Shown: in pieces, positions 8,250-16,761 of the stretch
Layout of the letters: every line of letters begins with the position of its first letter
Numbering within the stretch: the stretch's first letter is position 1
DNA from: Gammaproteobacteria bacterium
GTDB taxonomy: Bacteria; Pseudomonadota; Gammaproteobacteria; Xanthomonadales; Xanthomonadaceae
DNA length: 44,638 nt
NCBI GenBank assembly: GCA_025352045.1
Contig: JANXUD010000017.1
Coordinates: 1-44,638, forward strand
Direction of reading: 5' to 3'
Notes under the pieces: generated by a model
Seen by the model: only the letters and a program-made list of their open reading frames with translations
The model's database searches: none
What the model was told of the DNA's origin: nothing
Position numbers and translations under genes: made by a program

Positions 8250-8570
8250 ATGCCGCTGGCGGATTGGCGCGATTATCGAAAGATCTCCGCCCGCGGCCAG
8301 TCCCCCAGCGCGGCCATTGCCAAATGACATAGGGGCTTCCTGCGTTCGCAAAGCCAGTTCGAATACATCCGGCGCTCGGACGGCGTCCTGGATGCCGATC
8401 AACTCGCGCGCTGGTGCCGGACGCGTCGGGCGGGACCGGTACCGACGACGTCCTGGGCGCGATGGCTGCATACCAGCGCATGCTGCACCGGCCCCGCGCG
8501 ACGCTGCCGCGCCCGCAGCGACTGCGCCAGGACACGCCAGCAACCGACCTGCGCCCTCAGGATGCCGTCG
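8250..8570 (+). pseudogene. Possible decayed small gene of unknown family
   Basis: From ATG 8250 the frame reads MPLADWRDYRKISARGQSPS, meets TGA at 8325-8327, and continues in the same frame with SQSQFEYIRRSDGVLDADQL to about 8415. Natural-looking sequence then appears in the -1 frame (DDVLGAMAAYQRMLHRP). Third codon positions are mostly G or C in these blocks and the amino-acid mix is that of a real protein, unlike the Arg/Ala-rich shadow frames around it. If real, this is a broken gene running toward and slightly into the convergent methyltransferase. I do not recognise it. Confidence 0.4.
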
Positions 8571-9426
8571 CGGTAATCGTCCAGCTGCTCGACTGCATCC
8601 AGACACCGTCCGATTTTACGAATGGCGCGAAGGCCGCGCGCATCGCGGCGATGACTTCGGGCTTCTTCGCCTCGCCCAGCTCGCCGGCCAGGCGCAGGTG
8701 CTCGCCCGCCGGGCCCAGCGCCAGCGCGAAATTGATCGCGTCCTCGATGTCGCTGCCGATCGAAATCAACAACTGGTTGCGCTCGAAGCAGGGATGCGTC
8801 CAGCCCGCGGCCAGCAACTGGTCGCTGACCATGTCGGCGCCCGACATCGAGAACGGTCCCGGCCCGCAGGTGACGGCGTCGCCCTTCTCGACCTTGGGAA
8901 CCAGCGCCTCGACGATCTGTTGCGCGCGATACAGCGCCGGACTGTCCTCGCGCTTGCGCCAGACCACGATGCACAGCCGCCCACCCGGCGCCATCGACCT
9001 GCGGACGTTGCGCAGCGCGGCCACGGGATTGGAGAAGAACATGGTGCCGAAGCGCGCGAAGGCGACGTCATAGGGTCCGCCAAGCGGCTCCTCCTCGACG
9101 TCGCGCACCTCGAACGAGACATTGGGCGCATCCATCGCCGCTGCGTCGGCGCGCGCGCAGTCGATGAAGTTCGCCGCCGCATCCACGCCCACCACGCGGC
9201 CGCTCGGCCCGACCAGCTTGCCGATCACGACACTGGTGTCGCCGAAGCCGCAGCCGACGTCGAGCACGCGGGCGCCGGTGGCGGGCGGGTGCCGCGCCAG
9301 GGCTTCGTTGCCGTGCGAGGCCAGTCCCGCGGTGAGGGTGTTGCGGAAGCGCACGAACTTGTCGAACAGGACGGTATTCCAGGCCTCGATGGCTTCCTGG
9401 TTGGCGCTCGGCGGCAGCGTGTCCAT
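8557..9426 (-). CDS. Class I SAM-dependent methyltransferase
   Basis: A 289-residue cytoplasmic methyltransferase of the UbiE-like Methyltransf_25/11 type. Motif I is VLDVGCGFGD (54-63), followed by VVGVDAA (the acidic residue binding the SAM ribose), a VRDVEEEPLGG loop and the post-motif block VRRSMAPGGRLCIVVWRK. The C-terminus (VKSDGVWMQSSSW) is typical of a family acting on small molecules; the substrate is unknown. I chose ATG 9426 because GGGAG lies 8-10 bp upstream; an ATG at 9492 would extend the frame into the metF control region. It is divergent from metF, in the space between ahcY and metF. Confidence 0.85.
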   Translation of the reverse strand: MDTLPPSANQEAIEAWNTVLFDKFVRFRNTLTAGLASHGNEALARHPPATGARVLDVGCGFGDTSVVIGKLVGPSGRVVGVDAAANFIDCARADAAAMDAPNVSFEVRDVEEEPLGGPYDVAFARFGTMFFSNPVAALRNVRRSMAPGGRLCIVVWRKREDSPALYRAQQIVEALVPKVEKGDAVTCGPGPFSMSGADMVSDQLLAAGWTHPCFERNQLLISIGSDIEDAINFALALGPAGEHLRLAGELGEAKKPEVIAAMRAAFAPFVKSDGVWMQSSSWTITATAS

Positions 9427-9494
9427 CGCAGGTTCTCCCGGGTCGGACGCGCGCACGATGCGCCCGGGCCCGGCGCTTGTCCAGCGATCCATCG

Positions 9495-9519
9495 CTCTAT
9501 CCGCAAATAGAGATATATT
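9495..9519 (+). promoter_or_regulatory. metF promoter region with an inverted repeat
   Basis: CTCTAT (9495-9500) and ATAGAG (9507-9512) form a perfect dyad with a 6-bp spacer, directly before a -10-like TATATT (9514-9519) about 35 bp ahead of the metF ATG. The dyad sits where the -35 box would be, so it may be an operator. It is not a MetR-type TGAA-N5-TTCA box; the regulator is unassigned. Confidence 0.45.
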
Positions 9520-9554
9520 GGCGAAACGAACGAACCGCCCACGATCTCCCCCAC

Positions 9555-10385
9555 ATGCCCGCCATTCCAGTCAGCTTCGAGTTCTACCCGCCCAAGACCG
9601 ACGAGCAGCGCAGCCAGCTCGACCGCACGGTACGCAAGCTCAAGGCGCATGCGCCGGAGTTCGTCTCCGTCACCTTCGGCGCCGGCGGCTCGACCCTGAG
9701 CTACACCCCGGAAACGGTGCGCGAGCTGCGCCAGGCGCACGCGCTGGACGGCGTGCCGCACGTGAGCTGCATGGGCGGTACCCGCGAGGAGATCGGCCAG
9801 CTGCTGCAGCTGTACAAGGCGCTGGGCTGCTCGCGCATCGTGGCCCTGCGCGGCGACCTGCCTTCGGGCATGGCGCGCATGGGCGATTTCCGCCACGCCA
9901 CCGACCTGGTCGAATTCATCCGGGCCGAGCATGGCGGGCACTTCCGCATCGAGGTCGGCTGCTATCCGGAAATCCATCCGCAGGCCGAGGATGCGCACGC
10001 GGACCTGCAGCACTTCAAGTCCAAGATCGACGCCGGCGCGGATTCGGCGATCACCCAGTACTTCTTCAATGCCGACGCCTATTTCCGCTTCGTCGACGAG
10101 GCGCGCAGGCTCGGCGTCAGCGTGCCGATCATCCCGGGCGTCATGCCGATCTCCAACTTCACCCAGCTGCGCCGCTTTTCCGAGGCCTGCGGGGCGGAAA
10201 TCCCGCGCTGGATCGGCAAGCGCATGCAGGCCCTGGGCGACGACGCCGACGGCGTGCGCGAGTTCGCCGCCGACCTGGTCGCCGCGATGTGCCGGCGGCT
10301 GGCGGACGCCGGCGTGCCCGAACTGCATTTCTATACGTTGAACCTCAGCCGTCCCACCGAGGCCGTGCTCGCCCGCCTGGCGTGA
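9555..10385 (+). CDS. metF: 5,10-methylenetetrahydrofolate reductase
   Basis: MetF reduces 5,10-methylene-tetrahydrofolate to 5-methyl-tetrahydrofolate with FAD, supplying the methyl group for methionine synthase. The 276-residue protein starts with the family's FEFYPPKT and shows FVSVTFGAGGS, SCMGG, ALRGDLP (residues contacting FAD) and the late HFYTLN block. Length is normal for bacterial MetF. I chose ATG 9555 because the family begins at PVSFEFYPP; no clear Shine-Dalgarno sequence precedes it. It belongs functionally with ahcY 2.6 kb upstream, from which it is separated by the methyltransferase, the 7684 gene and decayed genes, so it likely has its own promoter. Confidence 0.96.
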   Translation: MPAIPVSFEFYPPKTDEQRSQLDRTVRKLKAHAPEFVSVTFGAGGSTLSYTPETVRELRQAHALDGVPHVSCMGGTREEIGQLLQLYKALGCSRIVALRGDLPSGMARMGDFRHATDLVEFIRAEHGGHFRIEVGCYPEIHPQAEDAHADLQHFKSKIDAGADSAITQYFFNADAYFRFVDEARRLGVSVPIIPGVMPISNFTQLRRFSEACGAEIPRWIGKRMQALGDDADGVREFAADLVAAMCRRLADAGVPELHFYTLNLSRPTEAVLARLA

Positions 10386-10426
10386 GCCACCGGCCGGCGC
10401 CCTGGCGCCGGTGGTATCGTCTGGCG

Positions 10427-11257
10427 ATGAAAATCGCGTTCCTCGCGACCGCGCTTGCCGCCGCCGTCGCGACCACGCCGGCGCCGCCGGCCCTGCCTGC
10501 ACCCGCGCCCGCACCCGCACTTGCGACTGTCCCGCCGGCCTCGCCTGCGCCCGCCGCGGCACCGGTCGCGGCGCGCATGGTCGCGCCGACGGCGTCCACC
10601 GGTTCCGCCACGGACCAGGAAATGGCGCGGCTTGCCCGGCTGTCGGCCGACGACGCGACGCGCAAGTCCCGCGAAACCACCGTCCGCAACGCCCCGGGCC
10701 GGGAAGCCATCGAGGCCAGCGGCATGCGCCGTTGCGTGGACGCCGCCGGCGGCAGCGTGTTCACCGACCGTGCCTGCGCGTCGGTCGATGCCAGCGACGC
10801 GCCAGTCGCCGTCGCTCCGGCCCGCGTCGATGCGCGGCAGATCGCCGTGCGCAGCTGCGCCCGCAGCAAGGAAGACCTGCTCGACGGCGTCCGCGGCGCG
10901 CTGGAAATCCACGACGTCAACCGGTTGGCCGACTACTACCATTGGGTCGGCATGGACGGCGCCGAGGGCTATCGCCTGATGGACCGGCTGGACGCCTTCA
11001 GCAAGCGGCCCTTCGTCGACGCCAGGCTGGTCTCGAGCCGGGCCCCGCCGGTGGTGGATCCCGAGCTCGACAGCACGGGCCTGCTCTCGCGCACGGCCGA
11101 CCTGCCCACGATCGACCCGGCCGCGCAACACCTGGTCCCCCCGCGCCCCGCCGGCCTGTTGCGGATCGACCAGATGCGCAGCGATCGCGATGCGGCGGCC
11201 GAGGTGACATGGTTCCGCCTGCGGGCAAACGCCGGTTGCTGGTGGATGCAGTACTGA
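10427..11257 (+). CDS. Secreted/periplasmic hypothetical protein
   Basis: A 276-residue protein with an N-terminal signal-like stretch (MKIAFLATALAAAVA) followed by an Ala/Pro-rich linker to about residue 55. The central block MRRCVDAAGGSVFTDRACAS resembles the RC-D-G---TDRPC pattern of DUF4124-like periplasmic proteins and holds two cysteines. The C-terminal part ends in WFRLRANAGCWWMQY. I do not recognise the whole family; related proteins with such a tail are familiar from Xanthomonadales as hypotheticals. It is 41 bp after metF in the same direction and could be cotranscribed. Function unknown. Confidence 0.75.
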   Translation: MKIAFLATALAAAVATTPAPPALPAPAPAPALATVPPASPAPAAAPVAARMVAPTASTGSATDQEMARLARLSADDATRKSRETTVRNAPGREAIEASGMRRCVDAAGGSVFTDRACASVDASDAPVAVAPARVDARQIAVRSCARSKEDLLDGVRGALEIHDVNRLADYYHWVGMDGAEGYRLMDRLDAFSKRPFVDARLVSSRAPPVVDPELDSTGLLSRTADLPTIDPAAQHLVPPRPAGLLRIDQMRSDRDAAAEVTWFRLRANAGCWWMQY

Positions 11258-11274
11258 TTCCCGGCGACGTCGGC

Positions 11275-11304
11275 CTGACCCCGGCCATCGCGGCGGGGTA
11301 AAAT
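11275..11304 (+). promoter_or_regulatory. Likely ilvE promoter
   Basis: A -10 TAAAAT (11299-11304) lies 18 bp after a -35-like CTGACC (11275-11280). A CGGAG ribosome site (11315-11319) and the ilvE ATG follow. Confidence 0.5.
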
Positions 11305-11325
11305 GGCGGTTTCCCGGAGCGCGCC

Positions 11326-12236
11326 ATGACCCAAGCCTATCCCGACTACATCTGGCAGAACGGCGCGATCAAGCCCTGGGCCGAGGCGACCGTGCACGTG
11401 ATGGCGCATGCGCTGCACTACGGCTCCTCGATCTTCGAGGGCATCCGCAGTTACGACACGCCCGGCGGCGCGAAGATCTTCCGCCTCACCGACCACCTCA
11501 AGCGGCTCGAGGCCTCGGCCAAGATCTACGAGATGCAATTGCCCTACGACATCGCCGCGATGGCCAAGGCCTGCCGCGACGTGATCGCCGCGAACGGCTT
11601 CGGCGCCGCCTACCTGCGACCGGTCGCGTATCGCGGCCTGGGCGGCTTCGGGCTGTCGGCGGAGACGCCGATCGACGTGGCGGTGGCGAGCTGGAAGATG
11701 GGCAGTTACCTGGGCGCGGGCGTGCTGGAAGCGGGCATCGACGCCTGCGTGTCGAGCTGGCAGCGCTTCGCGCCCAATACGATTCCCGCCGGCGCCAAGG
11801 CCGGCGGCAACTACCTGTCGGGCACGCTGATCGCGCGCGAGGCGCGCCGCCTGGGCTTCGGCGAAGGTATCGCGCTGGCTTCCACCGGCCTGCTGTCCGA
11901 AGGCGCCGGTAGAACCTGTTCCTGGTCTTCGATGGCGCCCTGCACACCACGCCGGTCAGCGCTGCCCTGCTCAATGGCATCACCCGCAACACGATCATGC
12001 GCCTGGCCCGCGACAACGGCATCGAAGTGGTCGAGCGCGACCTGCCCCGCGAATACCTCTACCTGTGCGACGAGCTGTTCATGTGTGGCACGGCCGCCGA
12101 GATCACCCCGATCCGCTCCGTGGACGGCCGCCAGGTCGGCGCCGGCAAGCGCGGACCGCTGACCGAACGCATCCAGGACATGTTCTTTGGCCTGTTCTCC
12201 GGCAAGACGCCGGACACCTACGGCTGGCTGGAGTAG
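11326..12236 (+). pseudogene. ilvE: Branched-chain amino-acid aminotransferase, one-base frameshift
   Basis: IlvE is a PLP enzyme that carries out the last transamination of leucine, isoleucine and valine synthesis. Family sequence runs from ATG 11326 (SSIFEGIRSY, LRPVAYRGLGGFG, KAGGNYLSG around the PLP fold) to STGLLSEGAG. One base is then missing: GGT AGA ACC at 11908-11916 should read as GGT-GAG-AAC, giving the conserved EGAGENLF. The rest (FDGALHTTPVS, FMCGTAAEITP, PDTYGWLE) is intact in the -1 frame to 12236. An undamaged gene would encode about 303 aa. Losing the only IlvE would cause auxotrophy, so a consensus error is a serious possibility. The end overlaps the convergent histidine kinase gene by 19 bp. 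Confidence 0.9.
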
Positions 12237-13531
12237 GAAGGCCCCGGATCCCCGACATTGAACGCGAGCGACGCGACCGCGCCGCGCTCGGGCCGCGGGG
12301 CGATCGACACGGTCCAGCCGTACAGCTCGCACAGCCGGCGCACGATCGACAGGCCGATGCCGCCACCACTGGTACCCCCGGCGCCCGAGCCCCTGTAACC
12401 GCGCTCGAACAGGCGCGCGGCGTCTTCCGGGCTCAGGCCGGGCCCGGTGTCCTCGATCAGCACGCGATCCGCCTCGACGATCACCCGCACCTCGCCTTCG
12501 CTGGTGTACTTGCAGGCATTGCCGAGCAGGTTGCCCAACGCCACCGACAGCACCGCCTCGGGCGCGTCGACCTGGACATCCTCGCGGCCCTGCACGACCA
12601 GCTGGATCGGCCGGCCGCCGAGCTGGGCGCGATTGGCCTCGGCCAACGCATTGCAGAGCTTGAACAGATTGGTGTCGCCATTGCCCCGCTCGTTGCGCGA
12701 GAGCAGCAGCAGGGCCGTGGTCAGGTCGGTGCACTGCAGGGCGGCGCGTTCGATCCGCGCCAGGCGCTGGCGGGTCTTGTCCGGCAGATCCGGGTTGGCC
12801 AGCAGCAGCTCGGCGGCGCCGCGGATCACCGCCAGCGGGGTGCGCAGCTCGTGGCTGACGTCGGCGTTGAACTCCCGGTCGCGGGTGACCAGGCGGGTCA
12901 TGCGCGACGCGTAGTCATCCAGCGTCGAAGCCAGCTCGCCCACCTCGTCCCGGGCGAAGTGCGGCGCCAGCAATTCCGGGTTGTGCCGGCTGGAGAATCC
13001 CTCGACCCGGCGGGCCAGGTCAGTCAGCGGCGACAGCACGCGACGCGACGACCAGAGCCCGACCACGAACGCAAGGCCGGTGAACAGGAACACCGCCGCG
13101 CCCAGGGCGTACAGCATCTGCTGTTCGGTCAGCGCTTCCTGCGAATAGTCGTAGCGCAGGAACGTGACCATGTCGGGCTCGCGCTCGACGGCCAACTTGT
13201 ACTCGCGCATGCGGCCGGAGTCGTCCGGCTCGCGCAGGTCATGCACGCCGCGCGGCAGTCCGCTCCAGCTGAACGGGATTTTCGGGCTGTCCGGGCGGTA
13301 GGCGAAGGCCTCGATCTGCCGGCGGAACTTGAACAGCCCGTTGGGATCGCGGTTCGCCCGCTTGAATTCGAGGAAGTTGGTCGCCTCGCTCTGCAGCCAG
13401 GTGTCGACCAGCGAGCCTTCCAGCCGGTTGCGGAGCATGACCGTGGCGACGGCGAACGCCGCCGTCAGGCCGAAGCCCAGCAGCAGGAAGCTGACGATGA
13501 TTCGGCTGCGGAGGCGGCGCCGATAGTGCAT
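12218..13531 (-). CDS. Two-component sensor histidine kinase
   Basis: A 437-residue inner-membrane kinase. Membrane segments lie at about 11-33 and 139-160, enclosing a periplasmic sensor of about 105 residues with no recognised domain. A HAMP linker follows (about 161-215). The H-box FNADVSHELRTPL has the phospho-accepting His at 227. The ATPase domain shows the N-box GNLLGNAC (333-340), G1 DTGPGLSP (361-368) and G2 GGGIGLSIV (389-397). The start lies 4 bp after the stop of the partner response regulator, so the two are one operon. The signal is unknown; the short sensor and overall plan are like envelope or cation-stress sensors of Xanthomonadales, but I cannot name it. Confidence 0.93.
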   Translation of the reverse strand: MHYRRRLRSRIIVSFLLLGFGLTAAFAVATVMLRNRLEGSLVDTWLQSEATNFLEFKRANRDPNGLFKFRRQIEAFAYRPDSPKIPFSWSGLPRGVHDLREPDDSGRMREYKLAVEREPDMVTFLRYDYSQEALTEQQMLYALGAAVFLFTGLAFVVGLWSSRRVLSPLTDLARRVEGFSSRHNPELLAPHFARDEVGELASTLDDYASRMTRLVTRDREFNADVSHELRTPLAVIRGAAELLLANPDLPDKTRQRLARIERAALQCTDLTTALLLLSRNERGNGDTNLFKLCNALAEANRAQLGGRPIQLVVQGREDVQVDAPEAVLSVALGNLLGNACKYTSEGEVRVIVEADRVLIEDTGPGLSPEDAARLFERGYRGSGAGGTSGGGIGLSIVRRLCELYGWTVSIAPRPERGAVASLAFNVGDPGPSYSSQP

Positions 13532-13535
13532 CGGC

Positions 13536-14216
13536 TCAGGCCGGATCGGAGTCTGCGATGCGGTAGCCGATGCCGTGGCGGGTCTGGATCAGGGCCTTGT
13601 CGAACGGCTTGTCCACGGCGGCGCGCAGGCCGTGGATGTGCACGCGCAGGGAATCCGAATCCGGCAGTTCCTCGCCCCAGACGCGCGTCTCCAGGTCCAT
13701 GCGCGGCACCACGGCGGGCGATGCCTCCATCAGCGACTGGAGGATCTTCAGGGCCGTGGGGTTGAGCTGCAGCAGCTTGCCGCCGCGGCGCACTTCCAGG
13801 GTATCGAGGTTGTATTCCAGGTCGGCCACTTCCAGCACGCGTGGCTGGGCCGCCTTGCCGCGGCGGGCGAGCACGGTCAGGCGCGCCTCCACTTCCTGCA
13901 GGGCGAACGGCTTGACCAGGTAGTCGTCGGCGCCGGACTCGAAGCCGGACAGCTTGCTGTCGAGCGAGTCGCGGGCGGTGAGCATGAGCACGGGCGTCTG
14001 CTTGCGGCCTTCGGCGCGCAGCTTGCGGCAGACCTCCAGGCCGTCCATGCCGGGCAGGTTGAGGTCGAGCACGATGGCGTCGAAGTCGTTGACCACGGCC
14101 AGGTGCAGGCCGGTCACGCCGTCGGCGGCGTAGTCCACGGTGTGGCCACGCTCCTCGAGGTAGTCGCCGAGGTTGGCGGCGATGTCGCGGTTATCTTCGA
14201 CGACGAGGATTCGCAT
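13536..14216 (-). CDS. OmpR/PhoB-family response regulator
   Basis: A 226-residue DNA-binding regulator. The receiver domain (1-120) has the acidic pair E7/D8 in VVEDN, the phosphorylated Asp at 51 (IVLDLNLPGMDG), the switch threonine in MLTARD, and Lys103 in LVKPF. The C-terminal winged helix (about 130-222) has the TALKILQSLM and SLRVHIHGLRAAVDKPF blocks typical of this class. I chose ATG 14216 (AGGATCCA just upstream) because MRILVVEDN is the family's start; the frame stays open further upstream but is not coding there. It is cotranscribed with the kinase gene 4 bp downstream. Confidence 0.95.
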   Translation of the reverse strand: MRILVVEDNRDIAANLGDYLEERGHTVDYAADGVTGLHLAVVNDFDAIVLDLNLPGMDGLEVCRKLRAEGRKQTPVLMLTARDSLDSKLSGFESGADDYLVKPFALQEVEARLTVLARRGKAAQPRVLEVADLEYNLDTLEVRRGGKLLQLNPTALKILQSLMEASPAVVPRMDLETRVWGEELPDSDSLRVHIHGLRAAVDKPFDKALIQTRHGIGYRIADSDPA

Positions 14217-14337
14217 TGGATCCTGGGATGGAGAATGAGTCTGTTCGATTCTGACAGAGCGCTGGAGTTCCGTCGCGGCGGCGCAATGTTCGCATTGTCG
14301 CGCGGTGCAGCAATGGCAGCGCGCAAATCGGCGGCAC

Positions 14338-14385
14338 TGAAAAGAAAATGACCCGGGGACGCGCCATCGGCGCCTCGCCCGGGTC
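14338..14385 (-). terminator. Terminator in the 291-bp gap between rimK and the response regulator
   Basis: Reading the minus strand, GACCCGGG and CCCGGGTC (plus-strand 14378-14385 and 14350-14357) form an 8-bp stem around a GC-rich inner hairpin, followed by ATTTTCTTTTC. It would stop the rimK operon. Apart from this, 14217-14507 shows only the presumed response-regulator promoter and an AT-richer patch at 14473-14515; no gene is visible. Confidence 0.65.
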
Positions 14386-14507
14386 GAAGGTTTACAGATG
14401 CCCCGATTGCCGTAATCGCGGGGTCCACGAGGAGGATCCACGGTTCTGGCCCACCCAGCCTAGGGGCGATCAGATTAAAAATCCGTTAATTCCAGGGCGA
14501 ATTTTGG

Positions 14508-15497
14508 TTATTTCAGCGGCCGGGCCGACCGACGGCTAGCCGGGGGCTTTGCCCGGGCCTTGGGTGGGGTACGGGCGGGCGGCCCGGCGGGGGTCCTGGG
14601 CGCCGTGCGGGCCTTGGCCCGGGCCTGAACCCTGGCCACGACGTGGTCCACGATGGCCCCGGCTACGTCGGCGTTGGTCGTGCCCTCGATCCCTTCCAGC
14701 CCCGGGGAAGAGTTCACCTCCAGGACCAGGGGGCCGCGCCTGGAGCGCAGCAAGTCGACGCCGGCAACCTCCAGGCCCATCACCTGCGCCGCGCGCCGCG
14801 CGGTGTCGACCTCGGCCTTGGACAGGCGCACACGGCTGGCCTGGCCGCCGCGATGCAGGTTGGAACGGAACTCGCCCGGCTCGGCCTGGCGATGCATCGC
14901 CGCGACGACCTGTTCGCCGACGACGAAGCAACGCAGGTCCGCACCCTTGGCCTCGCCGATGAACTCCTGCACCAGGAAGTTGGCGTACAGCCCGCGGAAC
15001 GCCTCGATCACGCTGCGCGAGGCGGACAGCCGTTCGGCCAGCACCACGCCATTGCCCTGGGTGCCTTCGATCAGCTTGATCACGTGCGGCGGCTTGCCGA
15101 GCAGGCCCAGCAGGTCGTCGGTGTCGTCCGGGTTGTCTCCGAACACCGTGGTCGGCAGCCCGATGCCCTCGCCCGCCAGCAACTGGTGGCAACGCAGCTT
15201 GTCGCGGGCGCGCAGGATTGCGTCCGAACTGTTGGGCGTGAACGCGCCCATCAGCTCGAACTGGCGCAGCACGGCCGTGCCATAGCGGGTGATCGAGGCG
15301 CCGATGCGCGGGATCACCGCGTCCACGCCGGTGATCGGGCGGCCCTTGTAGTTGAGCTCGAACTTGCCCGAGGCGATCTTCATGTAGCAGCGCAGCGGGT
15401 CGAGCACGCGCACCGTGTGGCCGCGCTCGCGGGCGGCGGTGACCAGGCGCTGGGTCGAATACAGCTTGGTGTTGCGGGAAAGGATGGCGATCTTCAT
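14508..15497 (-). CDS. rimK: RimK-family ATP-grasp glutamate ligase with a basic C-terminal tail
   Basis: RimK adds glutamate residues to the C-terminus of ribosomal protein S6 using ATP. The 329-residue protein begins [15 protein letters not shown] as in the family, has the pre-ATP-grasp domain (1-95) and the ATP-grasp domain with [14 protein letters not shown] (the lysine binds ATP), [15 protein letters not shown] and [20 protein letters not shown] (metal-binding Glu and Asn). Family members are near 300 aa. The extra C-terminal 35-40 residues here are Ala/Pro/Arg/Lys-rich and probably disordered. The ATG overlaps the stop of the RimB-like gene (ATGA), so the two are coupled. Confidence 0.93.
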   Translation of the reverse strand: MKIAILSRNTKLYSTQRLVTAARERGHTVRVLDPLRCYMKIASGKFELNYKGRPITGVDAVIPRIGASITRYGTAVLRQFELMGAFTPNSSDAILRARDKLRCHQLLAGEGIGLPTTVFGDNPDDTDDLLGLLGKPPHVIKLIEGTQGNGVVLAERLSASRSVIEAFRGLYANFLVQEFIGEAKGADLRCFVVGEQVVAAMHRQAEPGEFRSNLHRGGQASRVRLSKAEVDTARRAAQVMGLEVAGVDLLRSRRGPLVLEVNSSPGLEGIEGTTNADVAGAIVDHVVARVQARAKARTAPRTPAGPPARTPPKARAKPPASRRSARPLK

Positions 15498-16006
15498 GTC
15501 GGGATGTCGTGGCCGGGCGTACCCGACGGTGGTGTTTCTGGCCCCGGCTTGCCGAGCAGCCAGGAGCGCCGGGGCGAGACCAGGCAGCCGCGCGGCAGCG
15601 CGGTCCGGCCCAGCAGCATGGGGAACAGCATATTGTGCCGTTCGGTCAGGTTGAGTTCGATCGGCCAGGCCTCGCCCGAGGGCAGGCGCAGCAGGGTGCG
15701 GATGAACACGCGCCGCTGGCGGTGTCCGCCGGAGTCGGTCACCAGTCGGCGGTCGGCGATCGGCGCCTCGACGCTGTGGCGGAACTGCTCGCGCACGCCG
15801 TGCGCCAGTTCGAAGCGGATCCAGTCGGCGCCGTCGCGGCGGAATTCAGCGGAGCCATGCACGTGGAGGGACGAACTGCGCGCCCCGCTGTCCACCTTCG
15901 CGCGCAGGCAGTCCACGCCCAGGTCCGGCAAGCCCACGCATTCCCGCCAGCCCAGCAGCAGGCGCGCCGCGGCGGGCCGCCGGGGCGCCTTCTGCGCGGT
16001 GCTCAC
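15494..16006 (-). CDS. rimB: RimB-like retropepsin-fold protease (ATP-dependent zinc protease family, PF05618)
   Basis: A 170-residue member of the family that sits beside rimK in many gammaproteobacteria; in Pseudomonas the RimB protein modulates RimK activity. Visible features are [12 protein letters not shown], the aspartic-protease-like [13 protein letters not shown] with Asp39, and the C-terminal block [10 protein letters not shown]. The start is GTG 16006, set by the GTGA overlap with the upstream methyltransferase stop; an open frame continues far upstream but is a shadow. Both ends overlap neighbours, so RimB is made in step with the methyltransferase before it and RimK after it. No signal peptide is seen; cytoplasmic. 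Confidence 0.85.
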   Translation of the reverse strand: MSTAQKAPRRPAAARLLLGWRECVGLPDLGVDCLRAKVDSGARSSSLHVHGSAEFRRDGADWIRFELAHGVREQFRHSVEAPIADRRLVTDSGGHRQRRVFIRTLLRLPSGEAWPIELNLTERHNMLFPMLLGRTALPRGCLVSPRRSWLLGKPGPETPPSGTPGHDIPT

Positions 16007-16761
16007 TTGCGCAGCACCCACAAATGGGTCGGCAGGGCGAACCCGACGACGCGCGCAAGCGGCAGCGGCAACAGCACCGCGAAAACCGATTCGAGCCAGC
16101 GTGGCCCCAGTCCGTAGCGGTGGCAGCGGTGCAGCGCGTCGCCGGTGACATCGCGCGCCGAGGCGAATCGCTTGAACAAAGTCGGCAGGGCCCACGGCGC
16201 GACGAACTGCTCGCCATAGCTGCGCCCGCGGCCGGCGGCGCGCAGGTAGCGATCGGCCCAGGACCGTGGCAGCCAGGACAGGAAGGGCAGCCGGTAATGC
16301 GGCTCGACCAGCTGCAGGCGATGCCCGCCGGCGAAGTAGCAGGCGCCACCGGGCCGCAGCACGCGGGCGATCTCCTGCATCAGCGCATTCGCATCGGGCA
16401 CGTGTTCGTACACATGGTTGCAGACCACCAGGTCCATGCATTCGTCCTTGAACGGCAGGCGCATGCCCGAGCCCAGCGCCAGGTCGAGCCGGCCACGGGC
16501 AGGGACTTCCAGGCGCGCGGCAGCCAGCGCCGCAACGTCCAGGTCGATCCCGATCGTCCACTCTACGCGCTCGGCCAGCGCCACGGCGATCAACCCGTGC
16601 GAGGCGCCGACGTCGAGCAGCGTCGCGGTCGGCAGCGGCACGCCGGAGAAATCCTCCAGCACGGCGGCGATACGCGCCGCGATGGCACGACGACCGGCGC
16701 GATCGCGCAGGCGTTGCGCGGCCGGGTAGTCGTTGCGGGTGCTGGCCGCGGCGGCGGTCAC
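16003..16761 (-). CDS. Class I SAM-dependent methyltransferase
   Basis: A 252-residue methyltransferase. Motif I is LLDVGASHG (48-56), followed by WTIGIDLD (ribose-binding acid), DLVVCNHVYEHVPD (motif around the family's typical HVLEH) and IARVLRPGGACYFAGGHR. The region after about 165 (HYRLPFLSWLPRSWADRYLR) is characteristic of glycan- or lipid-linked methylases. The start is GTG 16761, from the GTGA overlap with the flippase-like gene. It is the fifth gene of the 20406-14508 operon. The substrate is unknown; a lipid-linked sugar is reasonable given its neighbours. Confidence 0.85.
   Translation of the reverse strand: MTAAAASTRNDYPAAQRLRDRAGRRAIAARIAAVLEDFSGVPLPTATLLDVGASHGLIAVALAERVEWTIGIDLDVAALAAARLEVPARGRLDLALGSGMRLPFKDECMDLVVCNHVYEHVPDANALMQEIARVLRPGGACYFAGGHRLQLVEPHYRLPFLSWLPRSWADRYLRAAGRGRSYGEQFVAPWALPTLFKRFASARDVTGDALHRCHRYGLGPRWLESVFAVLLPLPLARVVGFALPTHLWVLRK

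Noticed and set aside
8399-8974. Minus-strand open frames at 8218-8974 as genes downstream of the methyltransferase
   Set aside because: They are out of frame with the methyltransferase or past its stop, with shadow-like Arg/Ala composition; the plus-strand frame at 8250 has better coding character.
9426-9492. Longer N-terminus (ATG near 9492) for the methyltransferase
   Set aside because: It would overlap the metF promoter dyad and lacks a ribosome site, whereas ATG 9426 has GGGAG at good distance.
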